Below, in pieces: positions 18,255 to 27,023 of a stretch of DNA of 64,000 bases. The position numbers were made by a program, and so were the translations under genes. Where the stretch lies: the NCBI GenBank assembly GCA_016716525.1, contig JADJWE010000009.1:372001-436000 (forward strand). Reading direction: 5' to 3'. The notes beneath the pieces are model-generated. The model was not told the DNA's origin, made no database searches, and worked only from the letters and a program-made list of their open reading frames with translations. The first letter of the stretch is position 1. Each line of letters begins with the position of its first letter. Source of the stretch: Candidatus Flexicrinis affinis. GTDB taxonomy: Bacteria; Chloroflexota; Anaerolineae; Aggregatilineales; Phototrophicaceae.

Positions 18255-18611
18255 ATGACCACCAAGCCAATCTCGCCGGCTTTGTTCTGGCTCAAGCTGT
18301 TTCACACCGTTGTGTTTCTGGCCGTCAGCGCGGCGATCCTCTACATCCTCTACAGCGGGATCGCGAATCAGGGCGGACCGCTGCTGGTCGTGTCTGTCGC
18401 CGCCGTACTGGCCGAGTCGGCGGTGTACGTCCTCAACGGCACCCGCTGCCCGCTGACCAACCTCGCCAAGCAGATGGGCGATCATACTGGCAACGACTGG
18501 ATCGCCGACATCTTCCTGCCGGAGCAGTTCGCGCGGCGCATCCCGCAGGTGTGCGGGGCGCTTGCGGTCATCGGGATCGTCATTGTCGGGCTACGGATCG
18601 CGCTCGGTTGA
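18255..18611 (+). CDS. small conserved membrane protein
   Basis: A 118-residue protein with about four hydrophobic segments (LKLFHTVVFLAVSAAILYILYSG; GGPLLVVSVAAVLAESAVYVLNG; PQVCGALAVIGIVIVGLRIALG). The central loop NGTRCPLTNLAKQMG followed by WIADIFLPEQFARRIP is a conserved pattern that I associate with small uncharacterised membrane proteins related to the DUF2784 type. Start: ATG at 18255 (MTTKPISPALFW), with GGGGA upstream. Its 3' end overlaps the convergent GH18-like gene by 21 bp. Function unknown. Confidence 0.75.
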   Translation: MTTKPISPALFWLKLFHTVVFLAVSAAILYILYSGIANQGGPLLVVSVAAVLAESAVYVLNGTRCPLTNLAKQMGDHTGNDWIADIFLPEQFARRIPQVCGALAVIGIVIVGLRIALG

Positions 18612-19583
18612 CGCAATGATTCGTGCCCACTCATCGGCGCTCGTCTCCCAATACGGATAGATCGCGATCCCGGAGAACGTCTGTGGCGACGCACTTTCAG
18701 CGAGACCGTTCCGCAGTCCCCACAGCGCGGCGTCGAGCGTTTCGCCTTGCGTCTGGTGCGATGGGGTCCATTCCTCGGAGGTCGGAATGCCGACGACGAG
18801 GTCGGTTGACGAGCCGGCCAGTGCTTCCGTCGCCGTCGCCACCTGATACGTCATCCAGCGACGATAGTCGGCAGGGAACGGCAAACCCGAGTCGTAGGCC
18901 ATGAGCGCAATCTGATCGACAGTCGCTGCGACATCCTGCAGGTAGGCGACCGACCAGTGATGCGCTGCGGCCGGGTAGGGGATGAACGTCACCGGCCCTG
19001 TAAGTCGCAGCGCATGCGCCGTCGTAGAGAGCAGCGCGTCGTCCTGCATCGACTCGCGGATGGCGCGCAGCGTCTCGATCAACGCAGGGTCGCCGTCGGC
19101 CGCGAGCTCGGCATTGAGATGGACACCGTCGAACCCGAGTTCGGACACGGAGAACGCCGCAAACTCGGCAAGCGAGTCCCGAATGGAGATGTCCTCAAGC
19201 CGGTTGATATCAAGTCCGTCCGGGCCGGAGCCTTGAATCGGAACGCCGATCCACGCCAGCAGCATGATGTCCGGCGCGAGATCGCGCAGCGTGTCGGTCA
19301 GTGCGCGCGCATGGTCGAAGGTCGGGTTGAAGGTGTCGTCGGGTCGAAGGTAGCTCACGTAGAAGTAGGCATATTGGATACGTCGGTCAGACAATTCAGC
19401 CGCAAGCGCGCGCAGTTCGGCGGAGTCATGCGGCTCCATCGCCCATTCGACTCCGATCCATGCCGCGCGATAGACGTCCGCTGGCAGCACGGGCGGCTCG
19501 TGGCCGGGCGGAAGAAACTGGAGTCCGGCGGCGCCGGCCACAGCGATGAGAGCGATGAGAACTGTGCGTGCGGCGGTGCGCAA
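18591..19583 (-). CDS. secreted glycoside hydrolase family 18-like TIM-barrel protein
   Basis: A 330-residue protein with a hydrophobic N-terminal signal/anchor (VLIALIAVAGAAGLQFLPPG). The body has a TIM-barrel pattern: RIQYAYFYVSYL, IMLLAWIGVPI, GFDGVHLNAELAADGD, VDQIALMAYDSGLP and FSGIAIYPYWE. The FDGVHLNAE strand stands where GH18 enzymes have DGxDxDxE; the second Asp is replaced by Asn while the Glu remains, so activity is uncertain. IALMAYD matches the GH18 strand-6 motif. Start: TTG at 19581-19583, supported by GGAGG 10 bases upstream. No chitin-binding domain is present; polysaccharide processing is a guess. Confidence 0.7.
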   Translation of the reverse strand: MRTAARTVLIALIAVAGAAGLQFLPPGHEPPVLPADVYRAAWIGVEWAMEPHDSAELRALAAELSDRRIQYAYFYVSYLRPDDTFNPTFDHARALTDTLRDLAPDIMLLAWIGVPIQGSGPDGLDINRLEDISIRDSLAEFAAFSVSELGFDGVHLNAELAADGDPALIETLRAIRESMQDDALLSTTAHALRLTGPVTFIPYPAAAHHWSVAYLQDVAATVDQIALMAYDSGLPFPADYRRWMTYQVATATEALAGSSTDLVVGIPTSEEWTPSHQTQGETLDAALWGLRNGLAESASPQTFSGIAIYPYWETSADEWARIIASTERDP

Positions 19584-19757
19584 TCGGTTTCGGCCTCCAG
19601 TTCTTAAGGATTCACCCTACTGCATAAATCGCATGCGCTTACGCGCATACGGAACTGCCAACACCATATACGACAGTAGGTTTTGCATCAGGAATCCGCA
19701 AGGTGCCGTAGACCCGCCGCAGTTTGTTCAAGAGTCCACGCGAGATAACCTTGAATC

Positions 19758-22295
19758 ATGAAGCGACAGGAGCCCGGGTACGTGAGATCGTTCGTTGCTA
19801 CATGCCTGTTCTTGATGATGCTGGTCAACTTTCCTTTAGGTCAGCAGACCAACGACTTGCCGGTTGTGTCTGCTGCATTCTACACCGGCACGCTGCTGGT
19901 CTCCGCTTATGAGGACTCATCGGATGTTGTGGTTACCGATCCGACGGGTCTTTACCAGTCAGCGATGTTCGGCTTTCCACATCCGGTCTCCCACCTTGCC
20001 CACACACACGGCCTCTGGTTCGGCGCCGTGCTCCAGAACAATACCCTATACCTGAGCCATCGTGTGACCGGCGAAACGCATTACCTTCTGCCGGATGGGG
20101 GCGCGCGTCTCGCTGCCGTGAGCCCCGATACGCGCATGGTTGCGATCGCCACAGCCGACGACAGCGGACGGATTCATATCTATGATATGACGGTCCCTGA
20201 ACATGCACTGCGTGTGATCAGGCCCCAACTCCGTGATGTAAGGTCATTGGCGTGGCGAGACTCGGATACTCTGGCGATCGCGGGGCCGGACGGCCTCGAG
20301 GTCCATAATGTGCGTACCCGCGCGCTCATGGTGCGATCCGTGCTACCCGTCTACCAGATGGCGTGGGCCAGTCTGACGGGGCCTCTCCTCACAGTTGGGG
20401 ACGGACGCTGGCGAATCTGGGAATACGCGGATAACCATGTCGTCCGAGAAATCTCGTACTTTCCCGAACCGACTCCCTCCATTGCGCCGTACTCCTACGC
20501 CGGATGGCTCGATGACGGTGATACGTTTGCGATGACGCTGCCTGACGGGCGAATCGACGTCTACAGCGCCGTGACGGGTGAACTGCTGCTGCAGAGGTGG
20601 GCGGATCGCGACGCTCTGGTCCCTTTCGTGCCGACAACTGATGGTTTCGGCTACTGGTCGAACGGGAAACTCGTGACCGAACCGATACCTGCACTTCCTC
20701 TTGCTGAGGCTCAGGACCTTTTGGCACTGTTCGACCCAGCCTGTGAGTCGCTGTGCCTTTTCGGAATCGAGCCGGGCATTACGACCTCGTACGAGCTGCG
20801 GGCACGTGTCGAACGGGCCGGCGGATACTGGAACGAAAGCGGCGGGTGGCATGGCGTTTTTGCCGATGGAATGGTCAACGACCTCGCAAGCATAAACTTG
20901 CCGCGGCAGCGATTTCTGCATTCCGATTTCGGTACGTCAATCGGCGTGTGGGTGCAATGGGGTGTCGTGCAGTTCATCTATGCGCCTATCAACACGACGT
21001 TGGATGCGATCATTGGCGCGTTCGGTTACCCGGAATCCGTTAATGACGACTCAGGCGAACTCTGGTTGATGTATAACCAGTTGGGTCTCTACTTCGAGCT
21101 GGAGCTGCGTTACCCAAACGCCGGGGTTTCTGTATTTCATAGTCCGCCCAAACTGCACTCTAGAGTGATGCCCGTTGTCCCGTGGATGACCATCGAGCCA
21201 TGCGCTGCGTATGGGGAATACCCATGCCTAGTCCCGACCGCCACACCGTATCCGGGCTATACAATGATCCCGTCACCCACGAACTGGCCGACAGCGACCC
21301 CGATGACGATTACACCGACCGCGGTCGCCGTTCCCGTTGAGGACCCGATCACTGCGATCAGTTGGAACGCCACCGGGGAGCACGTTTTCGCGGTGCACGA
21401 GTCCGGCCGGGTTGTCGTTGACCGCAGCGACGGCGTGAAGATCACGGTGCAGATCGCGCCATGCTCGCATTGCGTCACGTGGAGCAAGACAGATGCTGAT
21501 CATCTACTATTCATTGCCGCCAGTGGGGGTTTGCGCGTGCTCAACCTGAGTTCCCTTGAAGTCGTGAACCAATTCGACATTGTGGACCCTTTTGGTGCCA
21601 CCTCAGTTGCCGTCGATCCCACTGGGACGCGAATCGCGGTGGGAACCGTAGGTGCGAATGTCGCGCTGACGGTCTACGACCTCGACTCCGGGGCGGCAAT
21701 TGTCGCTACGTCTATCGCCAGTCGTGCGATAACCCGTGTGACGTGGAGTCCTGGCGGCGAGTTTATTGGCGCGATGGTAAGCGATTTCAACGATGTTGAG
21801 TCTCTGCATGTGTGGCAGTTTCTCGATGATGAACAACAGCCAGAATTGGCTGCAGTGCGCATTATCGCCTCCGTAACAGAGTACTTGTGGGGAAAGTCTG
21901 CAGACACACTGGTCACAGCGCACGGTGATGAACTTGCATTCTGGCACGTACCGGAATTTGAGCGACAAAGGGCATATAGAAGTCCGGTCAATATTAGCCA
22001 GCTGCAGTGGGCGCCCGAAGACCGTCTCTCGTATAACACCGATGGCGGGTTTCGGCTGTATTTCTATGAACCCTCAACAAATTCACTGTTCTACGTGACG
22101 GCCAACTATAACTTTGCGGGCGTCATGGCATGGAGACACCCTCATGAACTCGTTACGCTCGCGGACCCGAATACAGGTCAGATCTACACGACGGCATACC
22201 GGATTCGACCAGGGTTCATCGTTGCATCTCCAACCCCGACAACAACGCCTACTGCTACCGCTACATTCACGATTGCGCCTTCCCCCAACAATTAA
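19758..22295 (+). CDS. secreted double beta-propeller (WD40-like) protein
   Basis: An 845-residue protein. A signal peptide or anchor at residues 11-29 (FVATCLFLMMLVNFPLG) precedes WD40/TolB-like blades (RLAAVSPDTRMVAIATADDSGRIHIYDM, VRSLAWRDSDTLAIAGPDGLEVHNV). A different, non-repetitive domain follows at about residues 330-470, then a Thr/Pro-rich linker (PTATPYPGYTMIPSPTNWPTATP), a second set of blades (ITAISWNATGEHVFAVHESGRVVV, ATSVAVDPTGTRIAVGTVG) and a Thr/Pro-rich tail. No enzymatic residues were recognised; propellers of this kind usually mediate protein binding. GC content is visibly lower than in the neighbouring coaE-proA genes, which may indicate a different origin. Confidence 0.8.
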   Translation: MKRQEPGYVRSFVATCLFLMMLVNFPLGQQTNDLPVVSAAFYTGTLLVSAYEDSSDVVVTDPTGLYQSAMFGFPHPVSHLAHTHGLWFGAVLQNNTLYLSHRVTGETHYLLPDGGARLAAVSPDTRMVAIATADDSGRIHIYDMTVPEHALRVIRPQLRDVRSLAWRDSDTLAIAGPDGLEVHNVRTRALMVRSVLPVYQMAWASLTGPLLTVGDGRWRIWEYADNHVVREISYFPEPTPSIAPYSYAGWLDDGDTFAMTLPDGRIDVYSAVTGELLLQRWADRDALVPFVPTTDGFGYWSNGKLVTEPIPALPLAEAQDLLALFDPACESLCLFGIEPGITTSYELRARVERAGGYWNESGGWHGVFADGMVNDLASINLPRQRFLHSDFGTSIGVWVQWGVVQFIYAPINTTLDAIIGAFGYPESVNDDSGELWLMYNQLGLYFELELRYPNAGVSVFHSPPKLHSRVMPVVPWMTIEPCAAYGEYPCLVPTATPYPGYTMIPSPTNWPTATPMTITPTAVAVPVEDPITAISWNATGEHVFAVHESGRVVVDRSDGVKITVQIAPCSHCVTWSKTDADHLLFIAASGGLRVLNLSSLEVVNQFDIVDPFGATSVAVDPTGTRIAVGTVGANVALTVYDLDSGAAIVATSIASRAITRVTWSPGGEFIGAMVSDFNDVESLHVWQFLDDEQQPELAAVRIIASVTEYLWGKSADTLVTAHGDELAFWHVPEFERQRAYRSPVNISQLQWAPEDRLSYNTDGGFRLYFYEPSTNSLFYVTANYNFAGVMAWRHPHELVTLADPNTGQIYTTAYRIRPGFIVASPTPTTTPTATATFTIAPSPNN

Positions 22296-22307
22296 GATCA
22301 GCCTCAA

Positions 22308-22337
22308 TTGGCAGGCGCCCTCGGTTGACGGTATACT
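22308..22337 (+). promoter_or_regulatory. sigma-70 type promoter of the coaE gene
   Basis: TTGGCA at 22308-22313 and TATACT at 22332-22337 have an 18-base spacer. The predicted transcript starts near 22343, which excludes in-frame starts upstream of that point and favours the GTG at 22394. Confidence 0.6.
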
Positions 22338-22393
22338 GCCAAAAGCACTTATCACCGGACAACGTGGGATCAGCGGCAGGAAGGGCGGATTCC

Positions 22394-23587
22394 GTGAGTC
22401 ATTTCCCGAACAAATACCTTATCGGCCTCACGGGGAATATCGCCGTCGGCAAAAGCACCGTCCGCCAGATGCTTCAGCACCTCGGTGGCTACCCGATCGA
22501 TGCGGATTCGCTGGTTCATCAAGCCATGCAGCCCGGCGCCCCCGCCTACAAGCCGATCGTAGACACGTTTGGCGCGTTCATCCTCAACCCCGACAAGTCG
22601 ATCAACCGGGGCGCGCTCGGCGCGATCGCCTTCAGCAACCCGCTCGCGCTCCAACGCCTTGAACAAATTACGCACCCGATCGTGCGGCAGGCCGTGCTGG
22701 CCCTCGTCCAACGTGCTAAGCAGCGCGTCGTCGTCATCGAGGCGATCAAGCTGCTCGACGGCGACTTGGCGAAAGTCGTCGACGAAGTATGGGTCGTCAA
22801 TGCCAAGCCGGAGACGCAGTACCGCCGCCTGCTTGGCAAACGCAGCATGACGCCCGAAGAGGCCAAAAAGCGCATTCTCGGGCAAGGCTCGCAGGCCGAA
22901 AAGCTCAAGAAGGCAAACGTCGTCATCGAGAACGACGGCAATGTCGAAGAGACGTGGAAGCAGGTTCAGAAGGCGTGGAACAACATCGTCAACCGCGCGC
23001 TGGACAAGGTGGCGTCCGGCGCCAACCCGCTGGTCACGTCGACCACCGAGACGGCGCCCATTCCACTTCAAATCCCGGTTATGCCGGCCGGCGCGCTCCA
23101 AGTCGGCATCAAGCGCGGGATGCCCACCAACGCCGACCGCATCGCTGCGTTTATGACGCACGTCACCGGCAAGCCGGTCAACCGCATGGATGTGATGCTG
23201 TCGTTCGGCAACAAGAGCTTCCTGATGGCGCACGACCAGCACGAAGATGTACTGGGCATCATGGGCTGGCAGGTCGAGAACCTGATCACCCGCTGCGACG
23301 AGCTGGTGCTCAAGCCCAACGTGCCGGTCAAGCCGGTGATCGACGCGTTCGTCAAAGCGGTCGAAGAATTCAGCCGCGAGCTGGAAAGCGAAGTCGGCTT
23401 CGTATTTCTGCCGATGGATGTCGCCAAAGACGTGCCGGCGGCGTTTGCCGTCAACGGCTATCAGACGGTCACGATCAACCAGATCACCGTGCCGGCATGG
23501 CGCGAGGCGGTCACCGAAGCCGGTGGCAACAGTCTGCTGGTGCTCGAAAAGCGCCTGCGCAAAGACCGCGTGCTCAAGCCGATCTAG
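22394..23587 (+). CDS. coaE: dephospho-CoA kinase with an extra C-terminal domain
   Basis: A 397-residue protein. Residues 1-200 are dephospho-CoA kinase, the last step of coenzyme A synthesis: P-loop LTGNIAVGKST (about 12-22), YPIDADSLVHQ, NRGALGAIAFSNPLALQRLEQITHPIV, VVVIEAIKLLDGDLAKVVDEVWVV and IENDGNVEETW. The P-loop has A and V where most CoaE have GS. CoaE is normally about 200 residues; here about 190 more follow, separated by a TSTTETAPIP linker. This part (MPTNADRIAAFMTHVTGK, DVLGIMGWQVENLITRCDELVL, VGFVFLPMDVAKDVPAAFAVNGYQ) faintly resembles a GNAT acetyltransferase fold. Start: GTG at 22394 with a GGAAGG/GGGCGG region upstream. Confidence 0.88.
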   Translation: MSHFPNKYLIGLTGNIAVGKSTVRQMLQHLGGYPIDADSLVHQAMQPGAPAYKPIVDTFGAFILNPDKSINRGALGAIAFSNPLALQRLEQITHPIVRQAVLALVQRAKQRVVVIEAIKLLDGDLAKVVDEVWVVNAKPETQYRRLLGKRSMTPEEAKKRILGQGSQAEKLKKANVVIENDGNVEETWKQVQKAWNNIVNRALDKVASGANPLVTSTTETAPIPLQIPVMPAGALQVGIKRGMPTNADRIAAFMTHVTGKPVNRMDVMLSFGNKSFLMAHDQHEDVLGIMGWQVENLITRCDELVLKPNVPVKPVIDAFVKAVEEFSRELESEVGFVFLPMDVAKDVPAAFAVNGYQTVTINQITVPAWREAVTEAGGNSLLVLEKRLRKDRVLKPI

Positions 23588-23592
23588 ACGCC

Positions 23593-23697
23593 AGTCTTCA
23601 GATTTCAGTCGTCAGTTATCGGGATGATTCGGGCGCTCCCTGTTCAGCGCGAGCGTACATCGGTAAACTGTCTACTGAAATCTGACCACTGAAGACT
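23593..23697. repeat. imperfect inverted repeat, possible miniature element
   Basis: AGTCTTCAG (23593-23601) pairs with CTGAAGACT (23689-23697), and CAGATTTCAG (23599-23608) pairs with CTGAAATCTG (23675-23684), enclosing about 65 bp. It fills the gap between coaE and the next gene and has no coding potential. Confidence 0.5.
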
Positions 23698-23716
23698 CTC
23701 CCGAAGGGAGCCTGAG

Positions 23717-23995
23717 ATGGACTTCCTCAAACGAATCCCCGGGGCGGCATGGGCTGCGCGGCACCCGAGACTGGCGGCATGGATCGTGCTGTCGGTCGGC
23801 ATGGTGGCAATCGTCGGCTATGAAGCGCGCGACGCGGGCATGCTGCCGACTCAGTTCATCGCGCTGTTGGTGGCGACCGTGCTGGTCGCCGGCCTATGCG
23901 TGTACATCGTCGCGTGGGAAGACAGCGCCGAGCCTGCCAAGTCCGAGGCCGCCGCTCCGACCGAAGTGAAGTCCGACCCCGCGCAGGAGTCGTAA
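23717..23995 (+). CDS. small two-helix membrane protein
   Basis: A 92-residue protein with two hydrophobic helices at about residues 21-35 and 45-66 and a charged, Ala/Glu-rich C-terminal tail (WEDSAEPAKSEAAAPTEVK). Start: ATG at 23717 preceded by a GGGAG ribosome-binding site. It ends 3 bp before the proA ATG, so the two are very probably one operon. No family was recognised and there is no evidence of a link to proline synthesis other than position. Confidence 0.7.
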   Translation: MDFLKRIPGAAWAARHPRLAAWIVLSVGMVAIVGYEARDAGMLPTQFIALLVATVLVAGLCVYIVAWEDSAEPAKSEAAAPTEVKSDPAQES

Positions 23996-23998
23996 CCG

Positions 23999-25258
23999 AT
24001 GGCCGACCTCAACCTGATCGACATGGGCAAGCGGGCGAAGGCCGCGGCAGTCACACTCGCCCGGGCGACCACCGACCAAAAGAACGCGCTGCTGCTTGAG
24101 ATCGCCAATGCGCTGGAGGACAGCGCCGACGCGATTATCACGGCGAATGCCGAAGACCTCGCCGAAGGGCGGGCCAACGGACTGAGCGCGGCATTGCTCG
24201 ATCGACTTGACCTGCAGAAGCGGCTCACCGGCATCATCAAGGACGTGCGCCATGTCGTCACGCTGCCCGATCCGGTCGGCAAGTCGTGGGACGAGCGCAC
24301 GCTCGACAACGGACTGAAAGTGTCGCGCCGGCGCATTCCGCTGGGTGTGCTGGGTGTGATTTACGAGGCGCGCCCGAACGTCACCGTCGAGGTCGCTTCG
24401 CTGGCGCTCAAGACCGGCAACGCGTCGATCCTGCGCGGCGGCAAGGAGACTCTGCGCAGCAACGTCGCGCTGGTCGCGGCCATTCAGCGCGCGCTGGCGT
24501 CGTGCGGATTCCCCGCCGACTGCGTACAGTTGATCGCCAGCACCGACCGCGCGTATGTCGGCCAGATGCTCAAGATGCACCAGTACATCGACGTGCTGAT
24601 CCCGCGCGGCGGCAATTCGCTGCACGAGTTCTGCCGCGAGAACAGCACGATCCCCGTGATCACCGGCGGCATCGGAATCTGCCACCTGTTCGTCGATGAG
24701 ACGGCCGATCAGGACAAGGCCATCGCCATCATCGACAATGCCCGCACGAGCAGGCCGTCGGTGTGCAACTCGGCGGATACGGCGCTGGTGCACCGGCGGA
24801 TCGCAAACGACTTCCTGCCCAAGCTCGTGACCGCCCTGCGCGAGCGCGGCGTGTCGTTCAAGGCTGAACCGCGCGCCTTGCAGATCGTCGGCGATATGGA
24901 GGGCGTCGAGCCGGCCGGGCAGGACGACTTCGACACCGAGTGGATGGCGTTGGTGTTGGGCCTAAAGGTGGTCGATTCGCTGGACGAGGCCGTCGAGCAC
25001 ATCCGCGCGCACAGCCTCGATCACAGCGATGGCATCCTGACGCGCGACATGCTCAACGCCGAGCGGTTCGTCAACGAGGTCAACTCGTCGGCGGTGTTCG
25101 TCAACGCGTCCACACGTTTCAACGACGGCGGCGCGCTCGGCCTGGGCGCAGAGGTTGCGGTCAGCACGCAGAAGCTGCACGCCCGCGGCCCGATGGCGCT
25201 CGAAGAACTCACCACGTACAAGTGGGTCGTCCAGGGCGACGGCCAGGTGCGCTGGTAA
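23999..25258 (+). CDS. proA: gamma-glutamyl phosphate reductase
   Basis: A 419-residue enzyme of proline biosynthesis that reduces gamma-glutamyl phosphate to glutamate semialdehyde with NADPH. Full length. Typical segments are RRIPLGVLGVIYEARPNVTVEVASLALKTGNASILRGGKE (cofactor-binding region), DVLIPRGGNSLHEF, ARTSRPSVCNSADT with the catalytic Cys, and HSDGILTRD and VNASTRFNDGGALGLGAEVAVSTQKLHARGPMALEELTTYKW at the C-terminus. The partner glutamate 5-kinase gene (proB) is not in the window. Start: ATG at 23999, with CAGGAG 6 bases upstream inside the preceding gene. Confidence 0.96.
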   Translation: MADLNLIDMGKRAKAAAVTLARATTDQKNALLLEIANALEDSADAIITANAEDLAEGRANGLSAALLDRLDLQKRLTGIIKDVRHVVTLPDPVGKSWDERTLDNGLKVSRRRIPLGVLGVIYEARPNVTVEVASLALKTGNASILRGGKETLRSNVALVAAIQRALASCGFPADCVQLIASTDRAYVGQMLKMHQYIDVLIPRGGNSLHEFCRENSTIPVITGGIGICHLFVDETADQDKAIAIIDNARTSRPSVCNSADTALVHRRIANDFLPKLVTALRERGVSFKAEPRALQIVGDMEGVEPAGQDDFDTEWMALVLGLKVVDSLDEAVEHIRAHSLDHSDGILTRDMLNAERFVNEVNSSAVFVNASTRFNDGGALGLGAEVAVSTQKLHARGPMALEELTTYKWVVQGDGQVRW

Positions 25259-25355
25259 GCAGCGGACGGGCGGCAAGGTCGCCAAGCGTTAAAACGCATG
25301 GCGAGACGTAGCCCGATAGGCCGATCGTTGGCACCAATTCCGGCAAGTACACGAG

Positions 25356-25383
25356 TGGGACGACCCGCCGGGCCGCCCCTACA
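25356..25383. repeat. dispersed intergenic hairpin, copy 3
   Basis: GTGGGACGACCCGCCG followed by GGCCGCCCCTAC forms an imperfect palindrome sharing its GACCCGCCGGG core with the elements at 3768-3800 and 8671-8695. Confidence 0.5.
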
Positions 25384-25509
25384 TCGCCGATCGTCTCGCA
25401 ACCGAATTGCCACGCTCAATGCGAGCGTCCTTAGGTCGTCAGTCGGCTTTGAACCTGTTAGCCGGGCGTTTCAACGCTCGGCGCGACGCACGCCATACCC
25501 GCGCCACAC

Positions 25510-25538
25510 TTGCCGCGCCTCGCACAATCCGATACGAT
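25510..25538 (+). promoter_or_regulatory. sigma-70 type promoter of the epimerase gene
   Basis: TTGCCG at 25510-25515 and TACGAT at 25533-25538 with a 17-base spacer, ending 37 bases before the ATG at 25576. The same -35 hexamer is found upstream of the chelatase gene. Confidence 0.45.
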
Positions 25539-25575
25539 GACGACTCATTCGCGCGCGTATCAAGAAGGAACGCCC

Positions 25576-26550
25576 ATGACGCACGCCCTTATCACCGGCG
25601 GCGCAGGATTCGTCGGCAGCCACTTGGCCGAAAAGCTGATCGCGGCCGGCCAGACCGTGACCGTGATCGACGACCTCAGTACCGGCCGGATGTCGAACCT
25701 CGCCAATCTGGTCAAACACCCGCGCTTCCGCTTCGCCATCGAGGACATCCGCAACGTCGTCGTGCTCGACCGGCTCGTCAGCGAGTGCGACATCATCTAC
25801 CATCTGGCGGCGGCGGTCGGTGTGCAGAAGATCGTCAGCCAGCCGATCGAGACCATTGAGATCAACATCGGCGGCAGCGAGGTCGTATTCAAGACGGCCG
25901 CCCGCTACCGCAAGAAGGTCATGCTGGCGTCGACCAGCGAAGTCTACGGCAAGGGTGTCAAGTTTCCGTTCGAGGAGGATGACGACAGCCTGCTCGGCCC
26001 GACGACCCGCAGCCGCTGGTCCTACGCGGCGTCCAAGGCGATAGACGAATTCTTGGGGCTGGCATATCATAAAGAGGTCGGGCTTCCGGTCACGGTGTTC
26101 CGGCTGTTCAACACAGTCGGCCCGCGCCAAAGCGGCCAGTACGGCATGGTGGTGCCGCGCTTCGTGCGTTGGGCGCTCAACCATCAGCCAATACAGGTCT
26201 ACGGCGACGGACAGCAGCAGCGCTGTTTCGGCAACGTCTTCGACGTGGTCGACGCGATCGCCAAGCTGGCCGAGGTCGAGGACGCGGAAGGGCAGGTCTT
26301 TAACATCGGCAGCGACGAGGAAATCAGCATCGTGGGTCTGGCAGAGCGTGTGCGCGAGCGCAGCGACAGCGCCAGCGAAATCTCGCTGATCCCGTACGAT
26401 CAGGCGTACGAGCCCGGGTTTGAAGATTTTCGCCGCCGCGTGCCGAGTTTGGATAAGATCAAGCGCGTTATCGGTTGGCGCCCCACCACGGCGCTCGACA
26501 CAACGATCGATCAGATCATTTCGTACATCCGGGAGAATCCCAATGGCTGA
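25576..26550 (+). CDS. NAD-dependent epimerase/dehydratase (extended SDR, nucleotide-sugar type)
   Basis: A 324-residue protein. The N-terminal Rossmann motif is TGGAGFVGSHL (about residues 7-17), followed by VIDDLSTGRMSNL, YHLAAAVGV, the STSEVYGKG strand and the catalytic YxxxK in SYAASKAIDE. FRLFNTVGPRQSGQYGMVVPRFVRWAL and QVYGDGQQQRCFGNVFDVVDAI are typical of UDP-sugar epimerases and decarboxylases, most like UDP-glucuronate decarboxylase or dTDP-glucose 4,6-dehydratase relatives. The exact substrate is not determinable. Start: ATG at 25576 with AAGGA upstream. The 3' end overlaps the pentapeptide gene by 8 bp. Confidence 0.9.
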   Translation: MTHALITGGAGFVGSHLAEKLIAAGQTVTVIDDLSTGRMSNLANLVKHPRFRFAIEDIRNVVVLDRLVSECDIIYHLAAAVGVQKIVSQPIETIEINIGGSEVVFKTAARYRKKVMLASTSEVYGKGVKFPFEEDDDSLLGPTTRSRWSYAASKAIDEFLGLAYHKEVGLPVTVFRLFNTVGPRQSGQYGMVVPRFVRWALNHQPIQVYGDGQQQRCFGNVFDVVDAIAKLAEVEDAEGQVFNIGSDEEISIVGLAERVRERSDSASEISLIPYDQAYEPGFEDFRRRVPSLDKIKRVIGWRPTTALDTTIDQIISYIRENPNG

Positions 26551-26986
26551 GCTGACCCGCAAAGAGATCATCATGGTACTGAACGGATCGGGCAAACCGC
26601 GGCTTGCCGGTGTCGACCTCAGCCAGGAGAACTGCACGCGCCTCGACTTCGAGAACGGCAACTTGCGCGGGGCGAACCTGCGCGGCACCGTCCTGCGCGA
26701 GGCGATCATGCGCAGCACCAACATGACCGGCGTTAACGCGGTCGGCGCCAACATGCAGTTCGCCGATCTCAACGCCGCCATCTGCGTGGCCGCCGACTTC
26801 ACAGTGGCGGCGCTGCAGGGTTCGCGTCTCACCGGCGTCGACCTGACCAACGCGAACGTCAGCGGGGCGAACCTGCAAGGCGCCAACATGACGGGCGCGA
26901 AGGTGCAGGGCCTGCGCTTCGACGCCGGCACGACATGGCCGGACGGCAAACAGGGCACCGCCGGCAACCCGAACGACTACACATGA
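26543..26986 (+). CDS. pentapeptide-repeat protein
   Basis: A 147-residue protein. From about residue 20 to 125 it shows A(D/N)LxG-type pentapeptides: LAGVD LSQEN CTRLD FENGN LRGAN LRGTV LREAI, later LTGVD LTNAN VSGAN LQGAN MTGAK VQGLR, forming a right-handed quadrilateral beta-helix. The tail F.AGTTWPDG is a common ending of these proteins. Start: ATG at 26543 with GGGAG 7 bases upstream, overlapping the epimerase stop codon, which indicates coupling. It has no signal peptide. Some pentapeptide proteins mimic DNA and protect gyrase, but nothing here supports that role specifically. Confidence 0.88.
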   Translation: MAELTRKEIIMVLNGSGKPRLAGVDLSQENCTRLDFENGNLRGANLRGTVLREAIMRSTNMTGVNAVGANMQFADLNAAICVAADFTVAALQGSRLTGVDLTNANVSGANLQGANMTGAKVQGLRFDAGTTWPDGKQGTAGNPNDYT

Positions 26987-27023
26987 ACGATCGTCCAGCA
27001 CTTCCGGCAAGGAGGGCTAACGG

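Larger units (their letters stand above)
25259..25575. other. intergenic region of 317 bp without a gene
   Basis: It contains one copy of the dispersed hairpin (25356-25383), a short GCGTTAAAACGC palindrome near 25286-25297, and at its right end the promoter for the epimerase gene. No open frame here has recognisable coding character. Confidence 0.6.
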
